From DATKZB01 sp035528235 (GTDB lineage: Bacteria; Planctomycetota; Phycisphaerae; FEN-1346), in NCBI GenBank assembly GCA_035528235.1, contig DATKZB010000326.1:1-14735 (forward strand): a stretch of 14,735 nt of DNA, written 5' to 3'. Under the pieces are notes generated by a model. It worked only from the letters and a program-made list of their open reading frames with translations. It did no database searches and was not told the DNA's origin. This document shows, one piece after another, positions 1-6,621 of the stretch. The position numbers were made by a program, and so were the translations under genes. Position 1 is the first letter of the stretch. The number at the start of each line of letters is the position of its first letter.

Positions 1-128
1 TTGGGGTGCAGCGCCCCACAGACGACCCGCCGGGTGCCGTCCATGTGAATCGCCTTCTGGTGCGGGTTGACGATGAACGCCCCGCCGCCGCCGCCGACGA
101 GGCCGACCGTAAGAACTCGCTTGGACAT
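1..128 (-). CDS. Gfo/Idh/MocA-family oxidoreductase, N-terminal fragment
   Basis: Only the first 42 codons are inside the window; the gene continues beyond position 1. The readable N-terminus is MSKRVLTVGLVGGGGGAF followed by HQKA and a DGTRRVVCGAL segment. This is the usual opening of Gfo/Idh/MocA enzymes: a first beta strand, a glycine-rich NAD(P)-binding loop, a His-x-x-Ala helix and a second strand. Family members are cytosolic NAD(P)-dependent sugar or inositol dehydrogenases, and planctomycetes carry many of them. The ATG at 128 is chosen because GGAGG (plus coordinates 137-141) lies 8 bases upstream, and a strong promoter sits further up at 192-219. The glycine loop is unusually rich (five consecutive Gly). 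The substrate cannot be predicted because the catalytic C-terminal domain is missing. Confidence 0.8.
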   Translation of the reverse strand, partial: MSKRVLTVGLVGGGGGAFIVNPHQKAIHMDGTRRVVCGALHP

Positions 129-191
129 TTTTCTCTCCTCCATGGCAGACTGCGAAGACCCTGGTTATCGGTTCGAGTGACGCCACCAGCG

Positions 192-219
192 ATTGTACAC
201 GGCCGGCGCGGGATGTCAA
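192..219 (-). promoter_or_regulatory. Sigma-70-type promoter for the oxidoreductase gene
   Basis: On the minus strand TTGACA (219-214) and TACAAT (197-192) are separated by 16 bases, which is nearly consensus. A start of transcription near 185 would give a leader of roughly 57 bases before the ribosome site and ATG at 128. The first two T of the -35 box are the end of the T-run of the terminator at 218-243, so stop and start signals abut. Confidence 0.75.
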
Positions 220-243
220 AAAAAAGACGGCCGCTCCGGCGGC
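218..243 (-). terminator. Weak intrinsic terminator candidate (minus strand)
   Basis: Read on the minus strand, GCCGC, loop CGGA and GCGGC (243-230) form a 5-bp GC stem, followed by CGTC and eight T (225-218). The stem is short, but the T-run is good. It would stop any minus-strand transcript coming from the repeat region before the next promoter, whose -35 box begins inside the T-run. Confidence 0.45.
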
Positions 244-288
244 TTGGGTGTGACCGCATTTTGTGGCAGCCCCGTCAGGGGCGGCTAG

Positions 289-455
289 TCTGTAGCCACG
301 GGCGCGAGCCCGTGGAATCGAGAGTCCCACCCCCTCTTTGTTTCAAGCCCCGTCAGGGGCGCCTGAGATCAGGCGCCCCGGACGGGGCTTAAAAGCAAAA
401 CGACACAGCGCTGCGTCTTGCACGCCTACCACGGGCTCGCGCCCGTGGCTACAGA
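289..455. repeat. REP/MITE-like palindromic element with 27-bp inverted ends
   Basis: Positions 289-315 and 429-455 are perfect 27-base inverted copies of each other. Each copy is itself a hairpin, with CCACGGGC pairing to GCCCGTGG around a 4-base loop (GCGA or TCGC). The interior holds a near-perfect 54-base palindrome (341-394). No open reading frame or transposase is present, and no convincing target-site duplication flanks it. The architecture resembles REP/BIME units or a tiny non-autonomous element. Whether it recurs elsewhere in the genome cannot be seen from one window. Confidence 0.65.
341..394. repeat. 54-base near-perfect palindrome (cruciform/hairpin)
   Basis: The left arm is 341-366 and the right arm 369-394, around a GA centre (367-368). 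The pairs are TTT/AAA at the outside, then AAGCCCCGTC with GACGGGGCTT, then GGGGCGCCTGA with TCAGGCGCCCC. There are only two mismatches (344/391 and 355/380). Such a stem would be extremely stable as RNA or as extruded DNA. Confidence 0.8.
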
Positions 456-459
456 TCAA

Positions 460-476
460 CCCCGCCTACGGCGGGG
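460..476. repeat. Short GC hairpin
   Basis: CCCCGCC (460-466) and GGCGGGG (470-476) pair perfectly around TAC, just outside the right end of the 289-455 element. No T-run follows on either strand, so it is not an obvious terminator. Confidence 0.6.
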
Positions 477-510
477 AAACGCCTGCGCGGCCAAGGGATA
501 CGCTCGCCGC

Positions 511-538
511 AAAAAACGGCCACGCCCGCACAGGCGTG
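511..538 (-). terminator. Intrinsic terminator of the TrmO-like gene
   Basis: On the minus strand CACGCC (538-533) pairs with GGCGTG (526-521) across a 6-base loop. GCCG and then six T (516-511) follow. It begins 23 bases after the stop codon at 562-564, where a gene-end terminator is expected. Confidence 0.6.
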
Positions 539-561
539 CAGGCAGCAGGCGTCTCGGACGG

Positions 562-1110
562 TCACCGGCCCCGGCCCGGTCCGCCCCGCGCCCAGTCGGG
601 CACCTTCACGCCCTGCCGCGGTTCGTCGGGCGGGATGAACGGCTTGAGGTCCAGCACGGGCGTCCCGTCGAAGGCGTCGATGTCGGCCAGTTTCAGGACG
701 TTGCCCTCGATGCCCAGGATCTTGCACACGCTCAGGGCGATGAGGTTGGGCCGCACGGGCGACCGGCACGCAAACACCCCCGTCAGCGGGTTCGACTGTT
801 TGCCGCGAGGATGCACCTGGAGCACCGACCGCTGCTGCGGCGTGTCGTTGCGGTCGAACCAGTAGAAGACGTCGACGTGCGACCAGCCGTCCAGCCCCTT
901 GAGGCCCGGGACGTACTTATCGAAGACGCGGACCGCCGCCGCGCCGTCCTTCTTCTCGACCCGGCCGATAGGGTAGACCTTGTAGACCGTGTCGGCGCCC
1001 CCTCCGCCAGCCGGCTCACCCGCCATCGCGTCAATGCCCAGGCCCATCGCCGCCGAACCCGCCGCCAGTTGCAGCCCCGCCCCGAGAAAACGCCGCCGTG
1101 ACGGATTCAT
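562..1110 (-). CDS. TrmO/TsaA-family protein with Tat signal peptide
   Basis: The protein has 182 residues. Residues about 43-160 match the TsaA/TrmO (YaeB, VirR-like) fold: PIG at 47-49, LDGWSHVDVFYWF at 73-85, GVFACRSPVRPN at 111-122 and DAFDGTPVLDLKPFIP at 145-160. In TrmO this domain uses S-adenosylmethionine to N6-methylate t6A37 of tRNA. Here a classical twin-arginine signal precedes it: SRRRFLGAG at 4-12, a hydrophobic stretch to about 26, and an AMA|GE cleavage-like site near residue 30. The protein would therefore be exported folded, away from tRNA. The usual RPNPIGLS loop reads RPNLIALS, losing Pro and Gly. GGAG lies 5 bases before the ATG, and a sigma-70 promoter is at 1149-1177. 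The family is sure; a tRNA role is doubtful. Confidence 0.88.
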   Translation of the reverse strand: MNPSRRRFLGAGLQLAAGSAAMGLGIDAMAGEPAGGGGADTVYKVYPIGRVEKKDGAAAVRVFDKYVPGLKGLDGWSHVDVFYWFDRNDTPQQRSVLQVHPRGKQSNPLTGVFACRSPVRPNLIALSVCKILGIEGNVLKLADIDAFDGTPVLDLKPFIPPDEPRQGVKVPDWARGGPGRGR

Positions 1111-1148
1111 AGTCTCCAGCCCCCTTTCCGGTCGTGCTTGACCGGTCC

Positions 1149-1177
1149 ATCATAACGTGGCGAACCTCGGGCCGCAA
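1149..1177 (-). promoter_or_regulatory. Sigma-70-type promoter for the TrmO-like gene
   Basis: On the minus strand TTGCGG (1177-1172), a 17-base spacer and TATGAT (1154-1149) lie upstream of the ATG at 1110. The expected start near 1142 leaves a leader of about 30 bases containing the GGAG ribosome site. Confidence 0.65.
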
Positions 1178-1202
1178 CACGAAATCCGCCGTAGACTACT
1201 CT

Positions 1203-1258
1203 TGCAGCGCTGCATGTCGCGCGGCGGCCTTCCGAGAGCCTGCCCGCCTTGGGCGGGC
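1203..1258. repeat. Two short palindromes in the gap between minus-strand genes
   Basis: TGCAGCGCTGCA (1203-1214) is a perfect 12-base palindrome. GCCCGCC (1242-1248) pairs with GGCGGGC (1252-1258) around TTG. Neither has a T-run. Together with the hairpin at 1285-1310 they fill most of the 231-base gap 1111-1341, in which I see no gene. Confidence 0.6.
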
Positions 1259-1284
1259 CGCCGCGATCGGCCTCGTCGCGTGTT

Positions 1285-1310
1285 CCTGGCGGCCTAGGAA
1301 GGCCGCCAGG
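1285..1310 (-). terminator. 11-bp perfect hairpin after the VWA gene
   Basis: CCTGGCGGCCT (1285-1295) pairs perfectly with AGGCCGCCAGG (1300-1310) around AGGA. It starts 31 bases after the stop codon of the minus-strand VWA gene, so it may act as a transcript end or 3-prime stabiliser. On the minus strand it is followed by AACACG with no T-run, so a canonical intrinsic terminator is not shown. It could equally be another dispersed palindrome. Confidence 0.45.
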
Positions 1311-1341
1311 CGGCACGAAAAAGCGAAGCAGCGTTGCAGGA

Positions 1342-3561
1342 CTACGCCAGCCGCCACCGCCGCCTCAGAAACCACTCCGCGGCGAGCAGCGCCAGGACGA
1401 CGACCAGGAACGCGCGGCCGGATGCGAGCGGCAGCCGCCGCTCGACCGGCGCCGCCGACGGCGCGGGACGGCGGCCGAGTTCCGCCATGAGGGCCGGCAG
1501 GCCGTCGAGCGTGCGGAACGTCCCGCCGCCGGCCTCGGCGACCCGCCTCAGGGCGTCGTGGTCGGCCAGGGCGTCGGCCAGTTCGTAGTCCCGCACCTCG
1601 ACGATGAACCGCGCCTCGGCCCGCCGGGCCTCGCCGCCGACCGTCGTCTCGGCCACCACCGTGTACACGCCCCCGGCGCGAAGGGCAGCGGTGCCCCGCC
1701 ACCGCGCGGGGGCCTGCCCCGGCCGGGCGTCGGCGGGCGCGAGCGGCACGTCCGACGCGACCGGCCCGGTCAGCCGGGCGCGCGGCAGGGGGCCGCCCGG
1801 CGAGCCGACGGCAATCTCGGCCGTCGGCGGATGGTCGGGGTCGGTGATGACGTAACGGACCCGGTCGGTCCTCACCCAAAAACCGTCGGCCGGCCGGCCG
1901 TCGCGCCCGGCCAGCCAGAGGACGAGCCCGCGCCACAGCCGTCGGTGGACCTCGGCCGCACCCGTGCCGGCCGGCGCGAGCGCCCATTGCCACGTCGTAT
2001 CGACGGTCAGGCCGGCGACGCGGGATTGGCCCAGTTCGCGGACCGCCAGCAGCGCCGCCCCCTCCGCCGACTGGGCCAGCAACCGCGCGGTCGGATGCAG
2101 GTCGCCCACGGCGCTGGCGCCCGAGAGGGGCGGCAGGGCGTCGAAGTCAATCGCGCGGCCGCCGGGCCCGCCGTCGGTGAAGACGAAATGGACCGCGCCC
2201 GCGGCCGTCGGGGTGAAACGGATGGGCCCCGCCACTTGGCCGTCGCCGGGCCGGATGGCAAAGGGCAGGACCTCGGCCAGCGGCGTGCCGGCCCAGCCGC
2301 CGGCGCCGTAGGCCGCCAGGCCGCCCAGCGTCAGGATCGAAAGGCCTCCCTGGCGGGCCCGCTCGACCATCCGCGCCACGGTCTCGGGCGCCAGGCCCGA
2401 CGCGGGCAGGTCGCCCAGGATGACGACGTCGAAGGCGTCGAGGTCGGCCGGCGTGGGAGCGGCGGCATCGGCGCTGGCGCCGACGAGGATGCGGCGCTCC
2501 AGGTTCACCTCCTTGGCCTCGGCGAGCACGCGGGCCAGGTACTTGCCCTCGGGGTGCAGGCGGCCGTCGAGGTAGAGCACGCGGATGCCACCCTCTTCGA
2601 CGAGGACCAGCGTCTCGGCCCGGTTGTTCGTGGCGATGAGTTCGCCCGGCAACGGGGCAACCGCCACGACCAGGGGCGCCATGCCCGTGCTGCCCAGCAC
2701 GGGGGTGAACACGATTTCGTGCGCCGTCCGGTCGGCGTCGGGCGTCAGACGGCGGCGGGCCACCTCCCGGCCGTCGACCGACAGCACGGCCTCGACGGTC
2801 TTGCCCGCCAGACCGAGCGTGGCGACGACCGCCCGGACGTCGGCCCGGTTGCCGACGAAGACGCGTTCGGGGGCCCGCAGGTCGCGGACGGTCACGTCGC
2901 GGATGCCGTCGGTCGGCACGCCGGCGCCCACGGCCACCGCGTGGACCTTGACGCCGCCTTCGGCCAGCCGCTGCGCCGCCTCGGTTGCCGCGCCTTGCGA
3001 GCGGTTCTCGCACCCGTCCGACAAGAGGACCACCGCCGACGGCGCCGAGAAGGGGTCGGATGTCTTCTCGCGGACGAAGTCCAGCGCCTCGGCGATGTCG
3101 GTCCGCGCATCGGTCGGTGTCACGGCAAACCCCTGGCTGGGTCGCACGTGCGTGCCGAAGGCGTACGCGCCGACGGCCGCACGGTCGGCCAGGGCGGTGT
3201 AGGATCCGGCGGCCGCCGAGAAGGCGTCGCGGACAGCGTCGCTTCGGGCCACCGGACTGCCGTCGGCCGCGACGGCGTCGCGGATACCCATGCTGCGCGA
3301 GGCATCGAGCAGGACGACCACCTCGCCGCGAACCGCCCGGCGTCCCTGCCAGCGAACCTCGGGCCGGAGCATGAGGCACGCCACCGCCACCACCACGAGC
3401 AACCGCAGGACGACCAGCACCCACCACCGCTTTCCGGCCAGGGGCCAACGGCGGGCCCCGGCCACGACGACGACGGCCAGGGCCAGCGCCATCACCGCCG
3501 CCCACGTCGGCGGGATGACCGGCTCCAGCACCAGCCAGGTTGTCGTTTGTGCCGTCAGCAT
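1342..3561 (-). CDS. VWA-domain membrane protein with glutamine-amidotransferase-like region
   Basis: The protein has 739 residues. Two N-terminal membrane segments (about 20-36 and 46-66) are followed by a von Willebrand A domain with a complete metal site: D86-x-S88-x-S90, T154 and D182 (VVLLSDG). A beta-rich, BatA/CARDB-like region follows (about 215-320), then a class I glutamine-amidotransferase-like fold (about 325-435, starting GGIRVLYLDG). A second Ig-like region and a final membrane helix (about 717-731) with an arginine-rich tail complete it. This layout is common in planctomycetes and their relatives and is of unknown function; the amidotransferase-like fold usually lacks catalysis. 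The ATG at 3561 is preferred because GGAGAG lies 8 bases upstream. An in-frame TTG at 3621 would add 20 residues but has no ribosome site. No MoxR ATPase or DUF58 partner, which often accompanies such proteins, is in the window. Confidence 0.88.
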   Translation of the reverse strand: MLTAQTTTWLVLEPVIPPTWAAVMALALAVVVVAGARRWPLAGKRWWVLVVLRLLVVVAVACLMLRPEVRWQGRRAVRGEVVVLLDASRSMGIRDAVAADGSPVARSDAVRDAFSAAAGSYTALADRAAVGAYAFGTHVRPSQGFAVTPTDARTDIAEALDFVREKTSDPFSAPSAVVLLSDGCENRSQGAATEAAQRLAEGGVKVHAVAVGAGVPTDGIRDVTVRDLRAPERVFVGNRADVRAVVATLGLAGKTVEAVLSVDGREVARRRLTPDADRTAHEIVFTPVLGSTGMAPLVVAVAPLPGELIATNNRAETLVLVEEGGIRVLYLDGRLHPEGKYLARVLAEAKEVNLERRILVGASADAAAPTPADLDAFDVVILGDLPASGLAPETVARMVERARQGGLSILTLGGLAAYGAGGWAGTPLAEVLPFAIRPGDGQVAGPIRFTPTAAGAVHFVFTDGGPGGRAIDFDALPPLSGASAVGDLHPTARLLAQSAEGAALLAVRELGQSRVAGLTVDTTWQWALAPAGTGAAEVHRRLWRGLVLWLAGRDGRPADGFWVRTDRVRYVITDPDHPPTAEIAVGSPGGPLPRARLTGPVASDVPLAPADARPGQAPARWRGTAALRAGGVYTVVAETTVGGEARRAEARFIVEVRDYELADALADHDALRRVAEAGGGTFRTLDGLPALMAELGRRPAPSAAPVERRLPLASGRAFLVVVLALLAAEWFLRRRWRLA

Positions 3562-3746
3562 CGCGCAGACTCTCCACGCCGGCCCCACGGGCCCATCACC
3601 GTTTCCATCGGCCGTTGACAAGCCAGCGCTGGATGAAAACGGAAGCGCCCGGCCGCCGCCCCGCCGAGCCGGCGCAAATCTGTCTTGTCCGGCCGCGGGG
3701 CCCCGCCTATACTCGGCCGCACCATCAGAGAGAAAGGAGGAGCGGC
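3562..3746. other. Divergent intergenic region between the VWA gene and tldD
   Basis: This 185-base gap separates minus-strand and plus-strand genes and must hold promoters in both directions. The tldD promoter is clear (3685-3713). For the VWA gene I see only a TTGTCA at 3621-3616 on the minus strand with a poor -10 (TGATGG), so its promoter is not assigned. Confidence 0.6.
3685..3713 (+). promoter_or_regulatory. Sigma-70-type promoter for tldD-tldE
   Basis: TTGTCC (3685-3690), a 17-base spacer and TATACT (3708-3713) precede the tldD start by 33 bases. The ribosome site AGGAGG (3735-3740) follows. The -35 hexamer is identical to that of the dehydrogenase promoter at 7712, and the spacer length is the same. 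Confidence 0.75.
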
Positions 3747-5189
3747 GTGAAAACGCTCCTGGAACGGGCAGTCGCGTTGATACAGCAGGCGGGGGCGTCG
3801 TACGGCGACGTCCGCGTCCGCCACGACCGGCACGAGTCGCTGGCCGTCAAGAACGGTCGGCCGGAGCACATCGCGCGGAGCGAGTCGGCCGGCTTCGGCA
3901 TCCGCGTCATCGTGGACGGGGCGTGGGGGTTCTTCGGCACGCACCGCCTGGAGGAATCGGCCGTCGAGGACGTGGTGCGGCAGGCGGTGGCCATCGCCCG
4001 GGCCGGCGCCCGCCTCCAGGACAAGCCGGTCGTGCTGGCACCGGTCGAGGCCGTGACGGCCCGTTACGAGACGCCGCACGTGCGGCCGCCGTTCGACGTG
4101 CCGCTCGAAGAGACGCTGGACCTGCTGGTGCGGGCGTCCGAGGCCATGAAAGGCCCGAACCTGAAACTGGCCCAGGCGTTCTTCGCCGCGTACGACACGC
4201 GTCAGCACTTCGCCTCCACCGAGGGGGCCCGCATCGAGCAGCACATCGTGCAGACGGGCGGCGGCATTGCCGCCACGGCCATCTCGGGCGACGACCTCCA
4301 GGTCCGGTCGTACCCGAACAGTTTCCGCGGCAACTTTGCCACGGCCGGGTACGAGTACGTCGAGGCGATGGACCTGGTGGGCCAGGCCCCGCGCGTGGCC
4401 GAGGAGGCCGAGGCCCTGCTGACCGCCCCGCCCTGCCCCGAGGGCCGGCGGACTATCCTCCTCGACGGCGGCCAACTGGCCCTGCAGGTCCACGAGTCGT
4501 GCGGGCACCCGATTGAACTCGACCGCGTCCTGGGCATGGAGATCGCATACGCGGGCGACTCGTTCCTGACGATCGAGAAACTCGGGACGTTCCAGTACGG
4601 CTCGCCGCAGGTCACCATCGTGGCCGACGCCACCTCGCCCGGCGGCCTGGGGACCTTCGGCTACGACGACGAGGGCGCGGCGGCCCAGCGGACGCCGATC
4701 GTCGAGGCCGGCCGTTTCGTGGGGTACCTCTCGAGCCGCGAGACGGCCCCGGCCATCGGCCGGACATCGAGCGGCGCGATGCGGGCCAGCGGTTGGCACC
4801 GCATCCCCCTCATCCGCATGACCAACGTCAACCTGCTGCCCGGCCAGGCGGGGAGCCTGGCGGATCTCGTCGCCGACACTGGCGACGGCCTGCTGATGCT
4901 CACCAACAAGTCGTGGTCGATCGACAACAAGCGCCTCAACTTCCAGTTCGGCACCGAGATGTGCCGCGACATCAAGGGCGGACGCCTGGGGCAGACGTAC
5001 AAGAACGCCACGTACACCGGCATCACGCCCCAGTTCTGGGGCTCGTGCGACGCCGTCTGTGGCCCCGAGGCGTGGCAACTGTGGGGGACGCCCAATTGCG
5101 GCAAGGGCCAGCCCGGCCAGACCGCCCGGGTCGGACACGGCGTGGCCCCGGCCCGGTTCCGCAGCGTCCAGGTAGGAGTCAAGGCATGA
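3747..5189 (+). CDS. tldD: TldD-family zinc metalloprotease subunit
   Basis: The protein has 480 residues, the usual TldD length. The N-terminal half contains the TldD/PmbA fold (ERAVALIQQAGASYGDVRVR near the start). The metal motif HESCGH is at 249-254, the HExxxH zinc site of TldD. It is followed by the typical strands (LLMLTNKSWSIDNKRLNFQFG) and a C-terminal part with several cysteines. In E. coli, TldD pairs with TldE (PmbA) to form a barrel-shaped cytosolic protease that trims unfolded peptides such as microcin B17 and the CcdA antitoxin. The next gene encodes that partner and overlaps by 4 bases (ATGA), so translational coupling is likely. The GTG at 3747 is chosen for the ideal AGGAGG 6 bases upstream and its fit to the promoter at 3685. 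Upstream in-frame extension is possible but unsupported. The native substrate is unknown. Confidence 0.95.
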   Translation: MKTLLERAVALIQQAGASYGDVRVRHDRHESLAVKNGRPEHIARSESAGFGIRVIVDGAWGFFGTHRLEESAVEDVVRQAVAIARAGARLQDKPVVLAPVEAVTARYETPHVRPPFDVPLEETLDLLVRASEAMKGPNLKLAQAFFAAYDTRQHFASTEGARIEQHIVQTGGGIAATAISGDDLQVRSYPNSFRGNFATAGYEYVEAMDLVGQAPRVAEEAEALLTAPPCPEGRRTILLDGGQLALQVHESCGHPIELDRVLGMEIAYAGDSFLTIEKLGTFQYGSPQVTIVADATSPGGLGTFGYDDEGAAAQRTPIVEAGRFVGYLSSRETAPAIGRTSSGAMRASGWHRIPLIRMTNVNLLPGQAGSLADLVADTGDGLLMLTNKSWSIDNKRLNFQFGTEMCRDIKGGRLGQTYKNATYTGITPQFWGSCDAVCGPEAWQLWGTPNCGKGQPGQTARVGHGVAPARFRSVQVGVKA

Positions 5190-6526
5190 ACCCGGCCGAC
5201 CGCGAGAAACGCCTTCTGGAGATCGGCCACGAGGTCGCCGCCGGCGCCGGCGCCGACGAGACCGAGGTGCTCCTGTCGGAGGGCCGCGAGTTCCTGACCC
5301 GTTTCAGCCGCAACTGCGTCCACCAGAACGTGGGCACCGAGGAAGTCTGGGCCATCGTCCGCCTCGTCATGGGCAAGCGCGTGGGTGTCGCGACGGCATC
5401 GAGCCTGCGGCCCGAGGCGCTGAAGGCCGCGGTCGCCTCCGCCCGGGCCATCGCCGAGGCATCGGAACCCGACCCGAAGTGGCCGGGCCTGCCGAAGCCG
5501 CGACCCGTCAAGAGCGTCGGCGCGTACGACGCCGCCACGGCAACCACGTCGGCCGACGCGCGGGCCGACTTCGTGGCCGAGGTTGTGGCGGCCGCCCGAA
5601 AGAAGAAGGCCGAGGCCGCCGGCGCCGTCGAGACCAGCGAGAGCAGCCTGGCCATCGTCAGCACGACGGGCGTGGCGGTGGCCTCCAGCCACACACGGGC
5701 CGAGGTCAACACGGTCGTGACGCGCGGCGACGGGTCGGGTTACGCCGACGGCCTGGCCACGCGGCTGGCCGACCTGGACGCCACCCGCATCGGCCAGCGG
5801 GCCGCCCTGAAGGCTTCCATCAGCCGCAGCCCGCAGCCCCTGGAACCGGGGCGGTACGACGTGGTGCTCGAGCCGGCGGCCGTGGGCGAATGGGTCCAGT
5901 ACCTGGGGTACATCGCCTTCGGCGGCAAGGATTTCCAGGAGGGCTCCAGCCCGCTGGCTGGCAAACTCGGCCAGGCGGTCACGGGCCCGCAGGTGACCAT
6001 CTGGGACAACGCCCTCGACCGTCGGACGCTGCCGCAGCCGTTCGACTACGAGGGCATGCCGAAGCGGCGGCTGACGCTCATCGACCGCGGCGTCGTGAAG
6101 GCCGTCGGGACGAACCATTACCGCGCCCGGCTGCTGGGGAAACGCACCTCGACCGGCAGCGCCCTGCCGGCATCGTCGGGGTACGAGTGCCTGCCGCTGA
6201 ACCTCTTCATGAGGGGCGGCGAGTCGAGCGAGCGGCGGCTGGTGGGCGAGTTGAAGCGCGGCCTCCTCATCACGCGGTTCCATTACACCAACATCCTGGA
6301 CCCCAAGCGGACCGTCCTGACGGGCATGACCCGCGACGGCACCTTCCTGGTCGAAGACGGCCGCATCGTCCACCCGGTGCGGAACCTCCGGTACACCGAG
6401 AACGTTCTGGAGGCGCTGGGGCGGATCGACGGCCTCTCGCGCCGGCTGACCCTGGTGCCCGGCCCCTGCGTCGTCCCCGCCCTGCGGCTGCGGGGGCTGC
6501 GGTTCACAGGCACCACGGAGTTCTGA
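5186..6526 (+). CDS. pmbA: TldE/PmbA-family protein, TldD partner
   Basis: The protein has 446 residues. It belongs to the TldD/PmbA family, as shown by its N-terminal strand-helix pattern (ADETEVLLSEGREFLTRFSRN), a central EPAAVGEWVQYLGY segment where TldD carries its zinc motif, and the C-terminal LKRGLLITRFHYTNILDPKR region typical of this family. No HExxxH motif is present, which fits the non-catalytic TldE subunit. The ATG overlaps the tldD stop as ATGA, and AGGAG (5174-5178) lies 7 bases before it, so the two are co-translated in near-equal amounts. A string of 7-base direct repeats begins inside its stop codon. The family and pairing are secure; the peptide substrate is unknown. Confidence 0.93.
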   Translation: MNPADREKRLLEIGHEVAAGAGADETEVLLSEGREFLTRFSRNCVHQNVGTEEVWAIVRLVMGKRVGVATASSLRPEALKAAVASARAIAEASEPDPKWPGLPKPRPVKSVGAYDAATATTSADARADFVAEVVAAARKKKAEAAGAVETSESSLAIVSTTGVAVASSHTRAEVNTVVTRGDGSGYADGLATRLADLDATRIGQRAALKASISRSPQPLEPGRYDVVLEPAAVGEWVQYLGYIAFGGKDFQEGSSPLAGKLGQAVTGPQVTIWDNALDRRTLPQPFDYEGMPKRRLTLIDRGVVKAVGTNHYRARLLGKRTSTGSALPASSGYECLPLNLFMRGGESSERRLVGELKRGLLITRFHYTNILDPKRTVLTGMTRDGTFLVEDGRIVHPVRNLRYTENVLEALGRIDGLSRRLTLVPGPCVVPALRLRGLRFTGTTEF

Positions 6527-6557
6527 TTGCAGATTGTAGATTGCGGATTGCAGATTG
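6525..6557. repeat. Heptanucleotide tandem repeat (GATTGCA-type)
   Basis: Four units, GATTGCA, GATTGTA, GATTGCG and GATTGCA, plus a partial GATTG run head to tail from 6525 to 6557. The array begins on the G of the TldE stop codon TGA. It is AT-richer than all surrounding DNA. No hairpin or terminator is seen in it. Confidence 0.85.
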
Positions 6558-6573
6558 GCGGGCCGAAGCCGTT

Positions 6574-6621
6574 GCTCAGTTACTCAGGCACTTAGGCACT
6601 TAGTCACTTAGGCACTTTATT
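6574..6621. repeat. Octanucleotide tandem repeat (ACTTAGGC-type) up to a start codon
   Basis: Six 8-base units run without interruption from 6574 to 6621: GCTCAGTT, ACTCAGGC, ACTTAGGC, ACTTAGTC, ACTTAGGC and ACTTTATT. The last unit touches the ATG at 6622, so the repeat occupies the position where a ribosome site would be. It is distinct from the heptad array 16 bases before it. Confidence 0.85.

Larger units (their letters stand above)
129..561. other. Non-coding gap rich in palindromes
   Basis: This gap lies between two minus-strand genes. I see no credible reading frame in it. It holds the oxidoreductase leader and promoter, a weak terminator at 218-243, GCCCCGTCAGGGGC palindromes at 269-282 and 347-360, the inverted-repeat element 289-455, a CCCCGCC-TAC-GGCGGGG hairpin at 460-476, and the terminator of the TrmO-like gene at 511-538. 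Confidence 0.8.

Noticed and set aside
292..452. CRISPR array
   Set aside because: There are only two copies of the repeat, and they are in inverted orientation with a palindrome between them. There are no regular spacers and no cas genes.
1249..3618. 789-codon plus-strand open frame opposite the VWA gene
   Set aside because: Its product is low-complexity Arg/Gly/Asp/Pro-rich sequence with no domain, as expected from the antisense of a GC-rich gene. The minus strand has a clear VWA protein with a metal site and a ribosome site.
3619..3621. TTG start giving a longer VWA protein
   Set aside because: There is no ribosome site before it, whereas the ATG at 3561 has GGAGAG at good spacing and leads directly into the membrane segment.
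3615..3643. TTGACA on the plus strand upstream of tldD
   Set aside because: No -10 hexamer lies 16-18 bases downstream (the sequence there is around GAAAACGGA). The promoter at 3685-3713 is better placed and better matched.
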